Of a stretch of DNA of 64,000 nt, positions 35,534-44,759 are shown piece by piece. Made by a program: the position numbers and the translations under genes. Numbering within the stretch: position 1 is the stretch's first letter; every line of letters starts with the position of its first letter. The stretch is taken from the NCBI GenBank assembly GCA_013298215.1, contig JAAFKE010000001.1:212950-276949 (forward strand), written 5' to 3'. This stretch comes from Cytophagales bacterium. Lineage in GTDB: Bacteria > Bacteroidota > Bacteroidia > Cytophagales > Spirosomataceae. The notes under the pieces are model-generated. The model was not told the origin of the DNA. It saw only the letters and a program-made list of their open reading frames with translations, and did not search any database.

Positions 35534-36394
35534 ATGACGATCAACATCGAAATTATTTTGTGGGGCGTGGCGGCTTACTTGGTGCTTTGCTTGTTGGCCT
35601 ACTACATCCAAGAACGCTTCATATTTAAGCCCGAAAAACTGTCTGCCGACTTTGTTTATAAATACGATTCTCCGTTCAAAGAACTCAAATTCGACCTCCA
35701 AGACGGTGCGCACCTCAACGGCCTGCTGATTTTTACGGAAGAAAAAACCAAACGCGGGCTGGTGGTGTACTTCCACGGCAACACGCGAAGCATAAAGGGT
35801 TGGTCGAAGTACGCCCGCGATTTTACCCGCCACGGCTACGACGTGGTGATGATCGACTACCGAGGATACGGCAAAAGCCTCGGTAAACGCACCGAAGACA
35901 GCCTCAAAACCGACGCGAAGTTTGTCTATAACCGAATGCGGTTGGATTATAACTACCAAGAAAACCAAATTGTGATCTACGGGCGCTCGCTGGGGTCGGG
36001 GTTTGCGGCCAAACTGGCCTCTACCACCAAGCCAAAGATGCTCATTCTCGACGCGCCCTACTACAGTTTTTCGCACCTTACGAGTCGATATTTGCCATTT
36101 TTGCCCGTTTCGATGATCCTGCGTTTCAAGATCAGAACCGATATTTGGCTCAAGTACGTGCCTTGCCCCATTTATATTATTCACGGCACCAAAGATTTGC
36201 TCATCCCACTTAGTTCGAGCGTGCGTCTGTCCAAAGTGGTGCCGCTCAACACCCATCTGATCCCGATCTACGGCGGCGGGCACAATAACTTGCCCTCGTT
36301 CGATGAGTATCACCGCGTTTTGGGCGATATTCTGGCCGACCGCTACACCGACGTTGAAAACCAAATGATGGGCGACATCGGCTTCAATGCCTAA
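35534..36394 (+). CDS. Membrane-anchored alpha/beta hydrolase, copy 1
   Basis: 286-aa hydrolase with one N-terminal membrane helix (~8-24); start at 35534 gives this helix, while the reading frame upstream runs back into the sucC terminator. The fold is that of the ABHD13/ABHD17-like serine hydrolases: oxyanion loop VVYFHGNTRS, nucleophile Ser152 in YGRSLGSG, Asp in IHGTKDLLIP, His in GGGHNNL. The active site probably faces the cytosol or periplasm depending on orientation, which cannot be told. Substrate unknown; acyl-thioester or lipid hydrolysis is usual. It is followed after 18 bp by a clear paralogue, so the pair arose by tandem duplication. Confidence 0.85.
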   Translation: MTINIEIILWGVAAYLVLCLLAYYIQERFIFKPEKLSADFVYKYDSPFKELKFDLQDGAHLNGLLIFTEEKTKRGLVVYFHGNTRSIKGWSKYARDFTRHGYDVVMIDYRGYGKSLGKRTEDSLKTDAKFVYNRMRLDYNYQENQIVIYGRSLGSGFAAKLASTTKPKMLILDAPYYSFSHLTSRYLPFLPVSMILRFKIRTDIWLKYVPCPIYIIHGTKDLLIPLSSSVRLSKVVPLNTHLIPIYGGGHNNLPSFDEYHRVLGDILADRYTDVENQMMGDIGFNA

Positions 36395-36412
36395 CGATTT
36401 GTGAGTATATCT

Positions 36413-37216
36413 ATGAAAAAAATACGCATCTTGCTGGCATTCATCGTGGTTTTGTACCTGCTGGGCTATCCGTTTATCTATTTTTTGCAGGAATTGTTTT
36501 TATTCCGCCCCGTGGCGTTGCCAGCCGATTTTAAGTACCACTTCGACGAACCCTTTGAGGAGTTCGACTTGCGCCCGCAAGCTGGTGTTCGGTTGAACGG
36601 CCTGGTTTTTAGAACCAATGCCAAGCACCGTGGGGTTGTGGTTTATTTTCATGGCAACGCCGACAACCTCGTCCGCTGGGGCAAAAACGCGGCGCGGTTC
36701 ACCCAAAACGGCTATGACGTTTGGATGTACGACTACCGGCGCTTTGGCAAAAGCACGGGCACGTGGAGCGAGCAGGGTTTTTATGACGACGCAGAGCACG
36801 TCTATCAGCAGGTTCTCAAACAATACCCCGAAAGCCAGGTGGTGCTCTACGGGTTTTCGTTGGGCACGGGTTTGGCCACCAAACTGGCCGCCGACCACCA
36901 GCCGCGCCTGCTGCTTTTGGAGGCTCCGTACTACAGTTTCGCGTCGCTTTGTTGGATGCAAGCTCCGATCTACCCCTACGAAGCAATGCTCAGTTACCAG
37001 TTTAAGACCAACGAGCGAATTGCGCGGGTGCAGTGTCCGGTCCAGCTGTTTCATGGCACCGCCGACGGAGTCGTAAAATACCGTTCGAGCCTGATGCTGG
37101 CCGACGTGCTGCAAAAAACACCCGCCCAAATCCTGACTACCGTACCTGGGGGCAAACACAAAAACCTGGCTGACTTTGAATTGTACCACACCGAGTTGGA
37201 CAAATTTCTGAAATAA
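36413..37216 (+). CDS. Membrane-anchored alpha/beta hydrolase, copy 2
   Basis: 267-aa paralogue of the preceding gene. Start at 36413 (MKKIRILLAFIVVLYLLGYPF, a membrane anchor) is preferred to a GTG four codons earlier. Conserved elements match copy 1 nearly in step: FxPxxLPADFKYxFDEPFEE, VVYFHGNADNL, DYRRFGKS, nucleophile Ser149 in YGFSLGTG, Asp in FHGTADG and His in PGGKHKNL. The loop after the nucleophile (LLEAPYYSFASL) is also shared. The copies differ most in the lid region, suggesting different substrates. Confidence 0.85.
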   Translation: MKKIRILLAFIVVLYLLGYPFIYFLQELFLFRPVALPADFKYHFDEPFEEFDLRPQAGVRLNGLVFRTNAKHRGVVVYFHGNADNLVRWGKNAARFTQNGYDVWMYDYRRFGKSTGTWSEQGFYDDAEHVYQQVLKQYPESQVVLYGFSLGTGLATKLAADHQPRLLLLEAPYYSFASLCWMQAPIYPYEAMLSYQFKTNERIARVQCPVQLFHGTADGVVKYRSSLMLADVLQKTPAQILTTVPGGKHKNLADFELYHTELDKFLK

Positions 37217-37253
37217 CGGCTTTGGGGTTTCGTTCAAAAACACTTTTTAAAAC

Positions 37254-37308
37254 AAAAATCGGTTGGGATGAAGGCACCGAATTGTGCCTCCATCCCAACC
37301 GATTTTTT
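37254..37308. terminator. Bidirectional terminator between the hydrolases and the PorE-like gene
   Basis: Long stem of ~23 bp with one mismatch, left arm 37254-37277 (aaaaatcggttgggatg...) and right arm 37284-37306, flanked by an A-run on the left and a T-run on the right. Sits between two convergent genes. Confidence 0.88.
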
Positions 37309-37348
37309 GATAGTTCCAACAAAAGAGTCGTTTCGTAGTTAGTCTACC

Positions 37349-39667
37349 CTACTGAACCGATTTTGACCCACTCACCGACGTGATCTTAAATTCAGTTCGG
37401 CGATTAAGTTGGTGTTCGTCGTCGTTGCACTTCGCACCGTTGCCACAGTCATTGACCAACTCGTTTTCGCCGTAGCCGTTCGATGTCAAGCGGTCGGGTT
37501 CAACTCCCTTTCTAACAATGTAGTCGTAGGCCGCGCGGGCACGGCGCTCAGACAGCCGTTGGTTGTACGTATCGTTTGAGCGGCTGTCGGTAAAAGACCG
37601 CAGCTCGATGCTCATGGTTGGGTATTTTTTCAGCAGCGACACCACCTTGTCCAGCTCCGAGGCGGCATCGGCCCGAATAAAAAACTTGTCGGTGTCGTAA
37701 TAAATCTCTTCCAGCCTGAAAACGTCACCTTCGCCATACATACTAAAATCGTTCTCGATGGTCTTGCCTTTGCTCTTCTTTTGTTTGCCCAATTGGCTTT
37801 TGTTGGGAGCCATTTTATTTTTTTCGGCTTTGATGGTATAGTCTCCCTTCGGATCAACCTCAAACTCGTAGCCACCGTCCGACCCAGTGAGAGTAGAACG
37901 CTCACTTTTCGATTTTTCGTCTCTAATCGTCACCTTCACGCCCGCTTCGGGTTGTTGGGTGGCTTCGCGCTTCACAGTACCCCTGATGATTGTATTTTCG
38001 GTCTTTTCCAAATAAATCGAGACGCTCATGTTGGGCTTGGCCGACTGCGTGAGCGTGCTAAAGCGGACGCTATTGGTGGCATAACCCTCTTTGAGTGCCT
38101 TGAACTCGTAGTCGGCGTTGGGACTTATGCAAAGTTTCACGTTGCCGTCTAAACCCGTTTGTTGCAGGTCTTGGTTGGCACTGTTTTTGAGCACCCGCAC
38201 GTCTGCGCCCTCGATGGGTGTGTTGGTTTTGGCATCAAAAACGAAGATATTCATCTGGCGGCAAATGCGCCGAAAGCTGTAAATGTTGTCGTCGCTGCCC
38301 GAAGTGCGGCTGCGGTTCGAGCTAAAATACCCGTTCAACCGCTGGGCATCAGTAATGAGTCCAAAATCGTCTTTTTCAGAATTCACTGGCGCACCCAAGT
38401 TCTCAACTCCTTTGTAGGCAATACCGTCTTTGAGCTCGGCAAAGAAAACATCGAGGCCACCCAGACCTTCGTGGCCGTCGGAGGCAAAATAAATGTTCCC
38501 GCCTCCGTCAATGTAGGGAAACATTTCGTTGCCCTCCGTGTTGATCTCTTTGCCCAAGTTTACGGGTGTTCCCCACTGGCCACCGTTGTATTCTACCACG
38601 TAGATGTCCGTTCCGCCGTAGCCGCCTGGCATATCAGACACGAAATAAAGTTTAGAATCGTCGGCCGACAGTGCCGGATGCCCGCAAGAATAATCGTTCG
38701 AATTAAAGGGCAGTTCTTTCACGTTTCCCCAGTCTTTGCCCTTTTGGTCGGCAAGGTACAATTTCAGTTTAACGATCTTATCGCTTCCTTTGCCAGTCTT
38801 TCCTTTGTTGTGGTTGTTGCGCGTAAAAACAATTTTAGAATAATCTTTAAAAAAACTCGCTGGCCCTTCGTGGTACTTGGTGTTGATGGTCTTGCTAAAA
38901 ATCTCGGCCTTGGTGAGCGGCTGCACGTAAGTATCGGCGCTTTCGACCGACGGCAAGCCCGAAGGCGTAGAATTTTGGTTGGCACCAAGCGTGGCAGTCC
39001 CAGACTGTGTTGTGGCCACGACGCGCCCACCTTTGAGTGCCGATGTATCTGGTGCGAGGTACAAATCTAAGAACGGAGTTTGGTTCCACTGAAAAACGCG
39101 TTTAACAATGCCAGACTCGTCTCTTGCCGAAACGAAAACGATTCCACTTTTATAATACATCGGGCTAAAATCTGCCTGGCGAGAATTGATCGGCAAATAA
39201 TCTACCTTGTACGAGGACGAATCTTTGTAGAAACGATTCATGTCCATGTAGGCAACCGTGTACTTCCGTCCGCGCAAGTCCGACGATTGCATTTCGGCAT
39301 ATTTACTAAACATTTTTTGAGCGTCTTTGTACTTTGCGTTTGCACTCAGCGCCTGGGCGTAGTACAAAACGTTCTTGCTTTCAACGTCCGAAAATTGCTC
39401 GATCAACTGACCATAAATACGTTCAGCATTTCGGGTGTCCTGCAGTTTTCGGTAGCTGTAGGCCAATTTCTCTAACGCTTCTTTGGTCTCGACGGGATCT
39501 TTTTTCTTGTCCAGACGCAAAAAATCTTCGTAGATGCGTGCGGCATCCATGTAGGCTAAGTTCTCGAATTGCTTATTAGCAGACCTAAGTTTGGCGGTTT
39601 GGGCCACCACCCCCGAACCCAGAGTGGCGAAGAAAAACCCAAGCATTATTTTTCTAAAAGTTTTCAT
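37349..39667 (-). CDS. TPR/PD40/CarboxypepD-reg/OmpA protein, PorE-like
   Basis: 772-aa exported envelope protein. Signal peptide ends at SGVVA with Gln at +1. Domain order: TPR-like helices (~25-150, FENLAYMDAARIYEDFL and QYAQALSANAKYKDAQKMF-like), WD40/PD40 propeller blades (~250-450, HPALSADDSKLYFVSDMPGGYGG, NEMFPYIDGGGNIYFASDG), two carboxypeptidase-regulatory beta modules (~475-625) and an OmpA-like peptidoglycan-binding domain (~655-765, IYYDTDKFFIRADAASELDK, SERRARAAYDYIVRKGV). This order is that of PorE, a peptidoglycan-associated T9SS component, though many Bacteroidota encode several such proteins and orthology is not certain. There is no lipobox, unlike PorE. Stand-alone gene. Confidence 0.82.
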   Translation of the reverse strand: MKTFRKIMLGFFFATLGSGVVAQTAKLRSANKQFENLAYMDAARIYEDFLRLDKKKDPVETKEALEKLAYSYRKLQDTRNAERIYGQLIEQFSDVESKNVLYYAQALSANAKYKDAQKMFSKYAEMQSSDLRGRKYTVAYMDMNRFYKDSSSYKVDYLPINSRQADFSPMYYKSGIVFVSARDESGIVKRVFQWNQTPFLDLYLAPDTSALKGGRVVATTQSGTATLGANQNSTPSGLPSVESADTYVQPLTKAEIFSKTINTKYHEGPASFFKDYSKIVFTRNNHNKGKTGKGSDKIVKLKLYLADQKGKDWGNVKELPFNSNDYSCGHPALSADDSKLYFVSDMPGGYGGTDIYVVEYNGGQWGTPVNLGKEINTEGNEMFPYIDGGGNIYFASDGHEGLGGLDVFFAELKDGIAYKGVENLGAPVNSEKDDFGLITDAQRLNGYFSSNRSRTSGSDDNIYSFRRICRQMNIFVFDAKTNTPIEGADVRVLKNSANQDLQQTGLDGNVKLCISPNADYEFKALKEGYATNSVRFSTLTQSAKPNMSVSIYLEKTENTIIRGTVKREATQQPEAGVKVTIRDEKSKSERSTLTGSDGGYEFEVDPKGDYTIKAEKNKMAPNKSQLGKQKKSKGKTIENDFSMYGEGDVFRLEEIYYDTDKFFIRADAASELDKVVSLLKKYPTMSIELRSFTDSRSNDTYNQRLSERRARAAYDYIVRKGVEPDRLTSNGYGENELVNDCGNGAKCNDDEHQLNRRTEFKITSVSGSKSVQ

Positions 39668-39810
39668 AGTGACGAAAATTTCAGACGTGGAGTTATAGGA
39701 TAAAATTGTCTATCATGTTCTACATCAAAAAGAATGCCAAAAACTTTTATTAGTTTCGTTTAATTGTTAAATATTTTTTATCGTATCTTAAACTTCTCAC
39801 AATCAAGTAA

Positions 39811-41145
39811 TTACAATATCGAAACTTTGAATAAATTGCAAGTTTCGGAACTTACCTTGAAGCGTTCATCGGCGCGGAAGCCCACCAGCCAAACGACCAC
39901 ATTGTTGGAAAGTAGCACCCTGACTTCGTTTTTTTGAGAGACAGGATATTTGCAGTCGATCAAAAAGTCGCTCACTTTCTTGCGTTTTCCGCTCATGCCA
40001 AACGGACAAAACCAATCGCCAGCCTCCCATTTTCTGAGCACCAACGGAAATTCGAGCAAGTCTAAATCCGCAAATAATTCGTTTTTATCACCAAATTTTA
40101 TTTGCCCAATCGGCAACTCGTCGGTAGTAAAACTATTTACAGTCAGGCCTTCGATCTTGGAATGAGGCCAAACGAGCGTCGGTTCGTCGCTGATATTTGC
40201 ATCGACAAGGCTCCGCTCACGAATCACAAACGATGCCCGCTCTTTAAATAAAACATGGCTTTCGGACATAAAACGTTTGGATAAATTTGAATCTACCGAA
40301 GCCCAAACTTTCTTAGACCATTGATAATCAAAGCCATAAGATTTCAAAATGGCAAATAAAACAATTACTGGTTCGGGCTGAAGGCGAAGTGCCTGAAACA
40401 AAATTTCGGTAGAATGTTCTCTTTCTACCACCGCCTCTTTGCAAATTTCGGCTACTTTTTGGTTGAACATCCGCTCTACCGCCGACAGCTGCTCAATGGT
40501 GGATGCAACGCTGGTTTCGAACTGAGGGTTGAGTTCTTTGAGGAGCGGAGTGACTCGATGCCGAATAAAATTTCGCTGGTATTTTATCGATTTATTAGAA
40601 GCATCCTCCCGCCAAACCAACTTCTCGGCGTGGGCATAAGCCCCAATACTGGCCTTGGTGGCAAAAAGAAGCGGCCTAATTAAGTTGTTTTTTTTTGGCA
40701 AAATTGCGTGAAACCCCGCAATTCCCGTACCCCTCGCCAGGTTGAGCAGTAGCGTTTCTGCGTTGTCGTTTTGGTGGTGCGCCGTTGCAATGTAATCGAA
40801 ACCATGGGTAGCTCTGGTCTCTTCAAACCACTCGTAGCGCAGTTTTCGAGCGGCCATTTGGACAGAAACCCCGTTTTGCTGGCAATACGCAGGAACATCG
40901 AACGACCTTTCAAAAAATTCAACGTGGTACTGTAACGCCAAATTTCTGACCAGTTCGGCGTCGGATTCCGACGCTTCGGCCCGCAGTTTGAAGTTGCAGT
41001 GCGCGATTGAAAAAGGAAACTTGGCCTCAAAAAACAAGTTTGCCAACACCACCGAATCCACGCCGCCGCTCACGGCCAATAGTACGCGTTCGTGGGGTTT
41101 GAAAAGTTGGCGTGCATTAATATATGTTAAAAATTGATTTAGCAT
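39811..41145 (-). CDS. tilS: tRNA(Ile)-lysidine synthase
   Basis: 444-aa cytosolic enzyme that attaches lysine to C34 of the isoleucine tRNA with CAU anticodon, changing both codon reading and charging. The PP-loop SGGVDS lies at residues 26-31, with the HHQND element (ATAHHQNDNAETLLLNL) and LARGTGIAGF. A C-terminal TilS domain is present (LRKWEAGDWFCPFGMSGKRKKVSDFLID). The gene starts 65 bp from the divergent OstA-like gene. Confidence 0.95.
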   Translation of the reverse strand: MLNQFLTYINARQLFKPHERVLLAVSGGVDSVVLANLFFEAKFPFSIAHCNFKLRAEASESDAELVRNLALQYHVEFFERSFDVPAYCQQNGVSVQMAARKLRYEWFEETRATHGFDYIATAHHQNDNAETLLLNLARGTGIAGFHAILPKKNNLIRPLLFATKASIGAYAHAEKLVWREDASNKSIKYQRNFIRHRVTPLLKELNPQFETSVASTIEQLSAVERMFNQKVAEICKEAVVEREHSTEILFQALRLQPEPVIVLFAILKSYGFDYQWSKKVWASVDSNLSKRFMSESHVLFKERASFVIRERSLVDANISDEPTLVWPHSKIEGLTVNSFTTDELPIGQIKFGDKNELFADLDLLEFPLVLRKWEAGDWFCPFGMSGKRKKVSDFLIDCKYPVSQKNEVRVLLSNNVVVWLVGFRADERFKVSSETCNLFKVSIL

Positions 41146-41169
41146 ACGACCAAGCCGCTGTTTGTTGCG

Positions 41170-41177
41170 TAATTTTG
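41170..41177 (+). promoter_or_regulatory. Candidate -7 box for the OstA-like gene
   Basis: TAATTTTG fits TAnnTTTG, 33 bp upstream of the ATG at 41211. A TTG at the usual distance is not seen. Confidence 0.4.
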
Positions 41178-41210
41178 TGTGAACTTACAACGAAAATTAC
41201 TGACAATCGG

Positions 41211-42944
41211 ATGCCAACTTTTAATAAAAACATTATTTTTATTTGGGGTCTGTTGCAGTGCGCCACTTTTGGGAGCTACTCTCAGGGGTTTGGAGCGGCA
41301 GCGGGCGGCAGCAAAATTGAAATTATGCACGGCGACAGCGGCGTTTTTTCGCAGGTGAACAACGTTGATATTAGAAAGGTGGTTGGCAACGTAAAGATGC
41401 GACACCAAGGCGCAATCATGTACTGTGACCTGGCCGTTTTGAACGTGAACACAAACGTGATTGAGGCTTTTGGGCGCGTCAAAATAATTCAGAACGATAC
41501 CATTACTGTTACTGGCGACACGCTGTACTACTACGGGGAGTCGCGCCTGGCAATTATGAGCGGAAAGTCGGTGGTGTTGCGCGACAAAAAACGGACGCTG
41601 ACCACTACAAAAATGGAGTACGATATGCTAAGTGGCGTGGCGTATTACCCAAACAAGGGCAAAACCGTTGATAAAGACAACGTACTGACCAGCAAGCAAG
41701 GCTACTACAACACCCAGACAAAGGTTTTTAGGTATTATCAGAATGTAAAATTAATTAGCCCAAAGTATACCCTCACCAACGACACGCTGGTGTATAATGC
41801 CCTGGCCAAAGTAGCTGATTTTGAGGGGCCTACCAAACTTGTTGGCAAAGATGGCACCATAAATACCCGCCGAGGTTCATACAACACCGAAACTGGCGTG
41901 TCCATTTTTAGGTCGCGCACGCCAGTGGAGGGCGAAACCTATACCCTCGTGGGCGACTCGCTCTACTACGACAACACCACCAAAAAAGGATTTGCCAGGG
42001 GCAACGTAGAAATAAAATCGAAGGCCGACAACGGCGTTTTGAACGGGGAGTTTGGCCAATACGACGGCGAGGTCGGCTACTCAAAAGTGTGGGGAAACCC
42101 CACTGCCAAGTCGATCTCGAAGACCAAAGACACCCTATTTATGACCGCCGACACCCTGTACTCGATTGACATAAAGGATGCAGTGAGAGATTCGTTGGCA
42201 GCAAAAAAGCGGATAAGGCGTGATGTAAAGAATGAGAATGCGTCAAAAAATGGATCTAAACAAACGGGAGACAACCAAGACGACAACAACAAACCGCGTA
42301 AAATGATCGGCTACAAAAACGTTGTTGTTTACCGAAAAGATTTTCAAAATCGCTGCGATTCGATGGTTTATAATACGCAGGATTCTACCATTCGTTTCTT
42401 CAAAAAACCCATTATTTGGAGTACCGCCTACCAAATGGAGGCCGACAGCATCGTGGCACAATTGGCCTACAACAAAATAAAAACAATGTATTTGAGCACA
42501 AAAGCTTTTATTATTTCGGAAGACAGCCTCAAACAATTTAACCAAGTGAAAGGGAGAAAAGTAACCGCTTTTTTTGATGACAGCACCCAAATACAACGCG
42601 TTTTTGTGGACGGAAACGGCCAAAGTATCTATTTTATCGTGGACGAAAAACGTACAACGGTGGGAATGAACCAGGTGGAATGCGCCAAAATGACACTGTT
42701 TTTTGAGAAGGCGCTCATGAAGCGCATCAAGTTTGTGGGTCAGCCAGACGGGTCACTCGTTCCGCCAAAAGAAATCAAGGCCGACCAGCGGCAGTTGGAC
42801 GGTTTTAATTGGCGCGAGGCCGAAAAGCCAACTAAAAAACACGCCTTACGCCAAGAAAAGTATCAACCAGCGGCTCCGTCCAAGCGCCCGACTGAAAAAG
42901 TTGTGTCTCCCACGGCAAAAAAGAACAAAATTGGTGTCAAATGA
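41211..42944 (+). CDS. OstA-like protein (LptA-family beta-jellyroll)
   Basis: 577-aa exported protein. Start at 41211 (MPTFNKNIIFIWGLLQCATFG) gives a signal peptide ending SYS with Gln at +1; upstream frame extension is unlikely because it would overlap the tilS start. The sequence consists of repeated OstA/LptA-type strands: NVDIRKVVGNVKMRHQGAIMYCD, FGRVKIIQNDTITVTGDTLYYYG, GVSIFRSRTPVEGETYTLVGDSLYYD. Such proteins form the periplasmic slide that carries lipopolysaccharide to LptD; this large Bacteroidota version may fill the LptA role or that of an accessory. The last ~60 residues are lysine-rich and likely disordered. Confidence 0.85.
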   Translation: MPTFNKNIIFIWGLLQCATFGSYSQGFGAAAGGSKIEIMHGDSGVFSQVNNVDIRKVVGNVKMRHQGAIMYCDLAVLNVNTNVIEAFGRVKIIQNDTITVTGDTLYYYGESRLAIMSGKSVVLRDKKRTLTTTKMEYDMLSGVAYYPNKGKTVDKDNVLTSKQGYYNTQTKVFRYYQNVKLISPKYTLTNDTLVYNALAKVADFEGPTKLVGKDGTINTRRGSYNTETGVSIFRSRTPVEGETYTLVGDSLYYDNTTKKGFARGNVEIKSKADNGVLNGEFGQYDGEVGYSKVWGNPTAKSISKTKDTLFMTADTLYSIDIKDAVRDSLAAKKRIRRDVKNENASKNGSKQTGDNQDDNNKPRKMIGYKNVVVYRKDFQNRCDSMVYNTQDSTIRFFKKPIIWSTAYQMEADSIVAQLAYNKIKTMYLSTKAFIISEDSLKQFNQVKGRKVTAFFDDSTQIQRVFVDGNGQSIYFIVDEKRTTVGMNQVECAKMTLFFEKALMKRIKFVGQPDGSLVPPKEIKADQRQLDGFNWREAEKPTKKHALRQEKYQPAAPSKRPTEKVVSPTAKKNKIGVK

Positions 42945-43061
42945 AGGCTGTCATCCATTTAACGGCATTCTTTGGCCTAATTTTTGCTCCATTTGGGTAT
43001 AACAGAAAACTATATCACCACTTTTGACGTAACTGCCTAAAAATTAAATTTCGCTTAAAAT

Positions 43062-43093
43062 CTTGATTATCAGTTGTGTATTGTATATTTTTG
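43062..43093 (+). promoter_or_regulatory. Promoter of the T9SS cargo gene
   Basis: TTG (43063-43065), 20-nt spacer, TATTTTTG (43086-43093): a near-consensus Bacteroidota promoter giving a leader of ~30 nt before the ATG at 43131. Confidence 0.72.
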
Positions 43094-43130
43094 TTGCGCC
43101 ATTACTACAGCCACTCATAACAAAATAAAA

Positions 43131-43760
43131 ATGAAAAAAAATTTACTTAGCTATGTACTGTCAATCGTTCTAATTGCCGTTGGCTTTGGGGGTTTAGCCC
43201 AGAGCGATGGCAACAAAAGTCGTTTGAACGTGGGTAAGAAAAAAGACCCCCTCACGCGCACCATCGGCAACAGCCGAATAGGAATCATGCGCCAAAATGG
43301 CTTGGATCGCGGCCTCACCGTGAAACAGAGCACCGCAATTAGTAACTTTTATAAGTCCTTGCTGACATCGTCGGGTGCAGGCGCACCCGTGCAGAGCGCC
43401 CGCACGAAAGCCGCCGAAGCTCCCACGCCAGTACTGAACGATGGTAAGTTGGGAGCGGATGAACTCCTAAGAATCGAGGACCGCCTGTTTGCAAACGACA
43501 AAATAACGGTGTCGAACATATATCCCAACCCTTCGACCGAATATGCCGAGATCGACTATAACGTATCTGGCAATTTTACCGAGGCCAAGATAGTTATCTA
43601 TAATATGCTTGGGTCGATCGTAAACGAACACGAACTGGATAGGTCGGAGCGTCAAATCAAGATTTCTACGCGCGACATGGCCAATGGGATTTACTTTTAC
43701 CAGTTGTCGCTGGACGGCAAAAAAGTGGCGACCAAAAAATTGCTCGTTAGACATCAGTAA
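43131..43760 (+). CDS. Small secreted protein with type A T9SS sorting domain
   Basis: 209-aa cargo of the type IX secretion system. Start at 43131 gives MKKNLLSYVLSIVLIAVGFGGLA with Gln at +1. The last ~80 residues are a textbook type A sorting domain: ISNIYPNPSTE-type opening (VSNIYPNPSTEYAEIDY), IVIYNMLGSIV and GIYFYQLSLDGKKVATKKLLVRHQ. The part in between (~30-125) is short, basic and low in complexity, with no known domain. With so small a passenger it may be a structural or adhesive surface factor. Its own promoter and terminator make it a single-gene unit. Confidence 0.9.
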   Translation: MKKNLLSYVLSIVLIAVGFGGLAQSDGNKSRLNVGKKKDPLTRTIGNSRIGIMRQNGLDRGLTVKQSTAISNFYKSLLTSSGAGAPVQSARTKAAEAPTPVLNDGKLGADELLRIEDRLFANDKITVSNIYPNPSTEYAEIDYNVSGNFTEAKIVIYNMLGSIVNEHELDRSERQIKISTRDMANGIYFYQLSLDGKKVATKKLLVRHQ

Positions 43761-43779
43761 TTTTCAAGCCAAGAAATAT

Positions 43780-43817
43780 AAAAGCTACTCGTTCGTTCAA
43801 GAAAGAGTAGCTTTTTT
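43780..43817. terminator. Terminator between the T9SS cargo gene and bamD
   Basis: 11-bp stem aaaagctactc (43780-43790) and complement (43805-43815) followed by tt, with a 14-nt loop. It ends the cargo gene and lies just in front of the bamD -7 box. Confidence 0.8.
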
Positions 43818-43819
43818 CG

Positions 43820-43827
43820 TAGATTTG
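43820..43827 (+). promoter_or_regulatory. TAGATTTG box directly in front of bamD
   Basis: A good TAnnTTTG match whose last base lies only 5 nt before the bamD ATG (43833). If used, the transcript would begin at or next to the start codon. No TTG is seen 19-21 nt upstream, where the terminator loop lies. Confidence 0.4.
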
Positions 43828-43832
43828 CGACC

Positions 43833-44726
43833 ATGTCTATAAAAATAAAAAAATATTCCGTTCTGGTATCAATCCTGTTGATTCTCGGGTCGTGCGGCAA
43901 ATTCTCTAAACTCCAAAAGACGGGTACTACCGAGCAAAAGCTGGAGGCTGCGATGAACTACTACAGAAAAGCTGACTACTACAAAGCTGGGTTGCTCTTT
44001 GAAGAAATATTGCCGCTTCTCAACGGCAAACCCGAGGCCGAAACTGCCACCTTTTATAACGCCTACTGCCAGTATCACCAGGGATTATACAGCATGTCGC
44101 AGTATATGTTCAAAAATTTTTATGACACCTACGCCCGAAGCGACTATGCCCAAGAAGCACTGTATATGTATACTTACTCTTTGTACAAAGACTCGCCCAT
44201 TTCGAGTTTAGATCAGTCGAGTACGTTGTCGGCCATTGGGGCCATGCAAGATTTTGTGAATACCTACCCCGAGAGTCTTTTTAGTGCCGAGGCAACCAAA
44301 CTGATCTTAGAGCTTCGCGAAAAACTCGAAAAGAAAGCCTACGAAAAAGTGATACTGTACTACAAAACCAGTGAGGGCGACATCAGAAACTTCAAGTCGT
44401 CGGTGGTGGCTATTTCAAATTTCCAGCGCGAGTTTCCTGATTCTAAGTACAACGAAGAGCTTTTGTACCTCAAAGTAGATGCCGAGTACAAGTACGGGAT
44501 GAACAGCTTTTTTGAAAAACAGAAAGACCGTTTTCAAGAAGCAGTAACTTTTTACCAAGAATTTGTGGACAAATACCCAACGAGTAAATTTATAAAGAAC
44601 GCCGAGAAGATATACGACGAAAGCGTGAAAGAACTGGCGCGGATCAACAAAGTCGAAAAAGAAATTGAAGTAGCCAAAGCCGCCGATAAAGCCGCTAAAC
44701 TGACCACGCCCACAGGAAACAATTAG
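43833..44726 (+). CDS. bamD: Outer membrane protein assembly factor BamD
   Basis: 297-aa lipoprotein of the BAM complex, which inserts beta-barrel proteins into the outer membrane. The N-terminus MSIKIKKYSVLVSILLILGSCGKF has a lipobox with Cys23. TPR repeats follow: AAMNYYRKADYYKAGLLFEE, ATFYNAYCQYHQGLYSMSQYMFKNF and YQEFVDKYPTSKFIKNAEKI. The C-terminus is charged and helical. Followed on the same strand by rpoZ (33 bp), coaBC and porD, a gene order widely kept in Bacteroidota. Confidence 0.93.
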   Translation: MSIKIKKYSVLVSILLILGSCGKFSKLQKTGTTEQKLEAAMNYYRKADYYKAGLLFEEILPLLNGKPEAETATFYNAYCQYHQGLYSMSQYMFKNFYDTYARSDYAQEALYMYTYSLYKDSPISSLDQSSTLSAIGAMQDFVNTYPESLFSAEATKLILELREKLEKKAYEKVILYYKTSEGDIRNFKSSVVAISNFQREFPDSKYNEELLYLKVDAEYKYGMNSFFEKQKDRFQEAVTFYQEFVDKYPTSKFIKNAEKIYDESVKELARINKVEKEIEVAKAADKAAKLTTPTGNN

Positions 44727-44759
44727 ATTTATACATTTTACTACTATAAATATTTAAAA

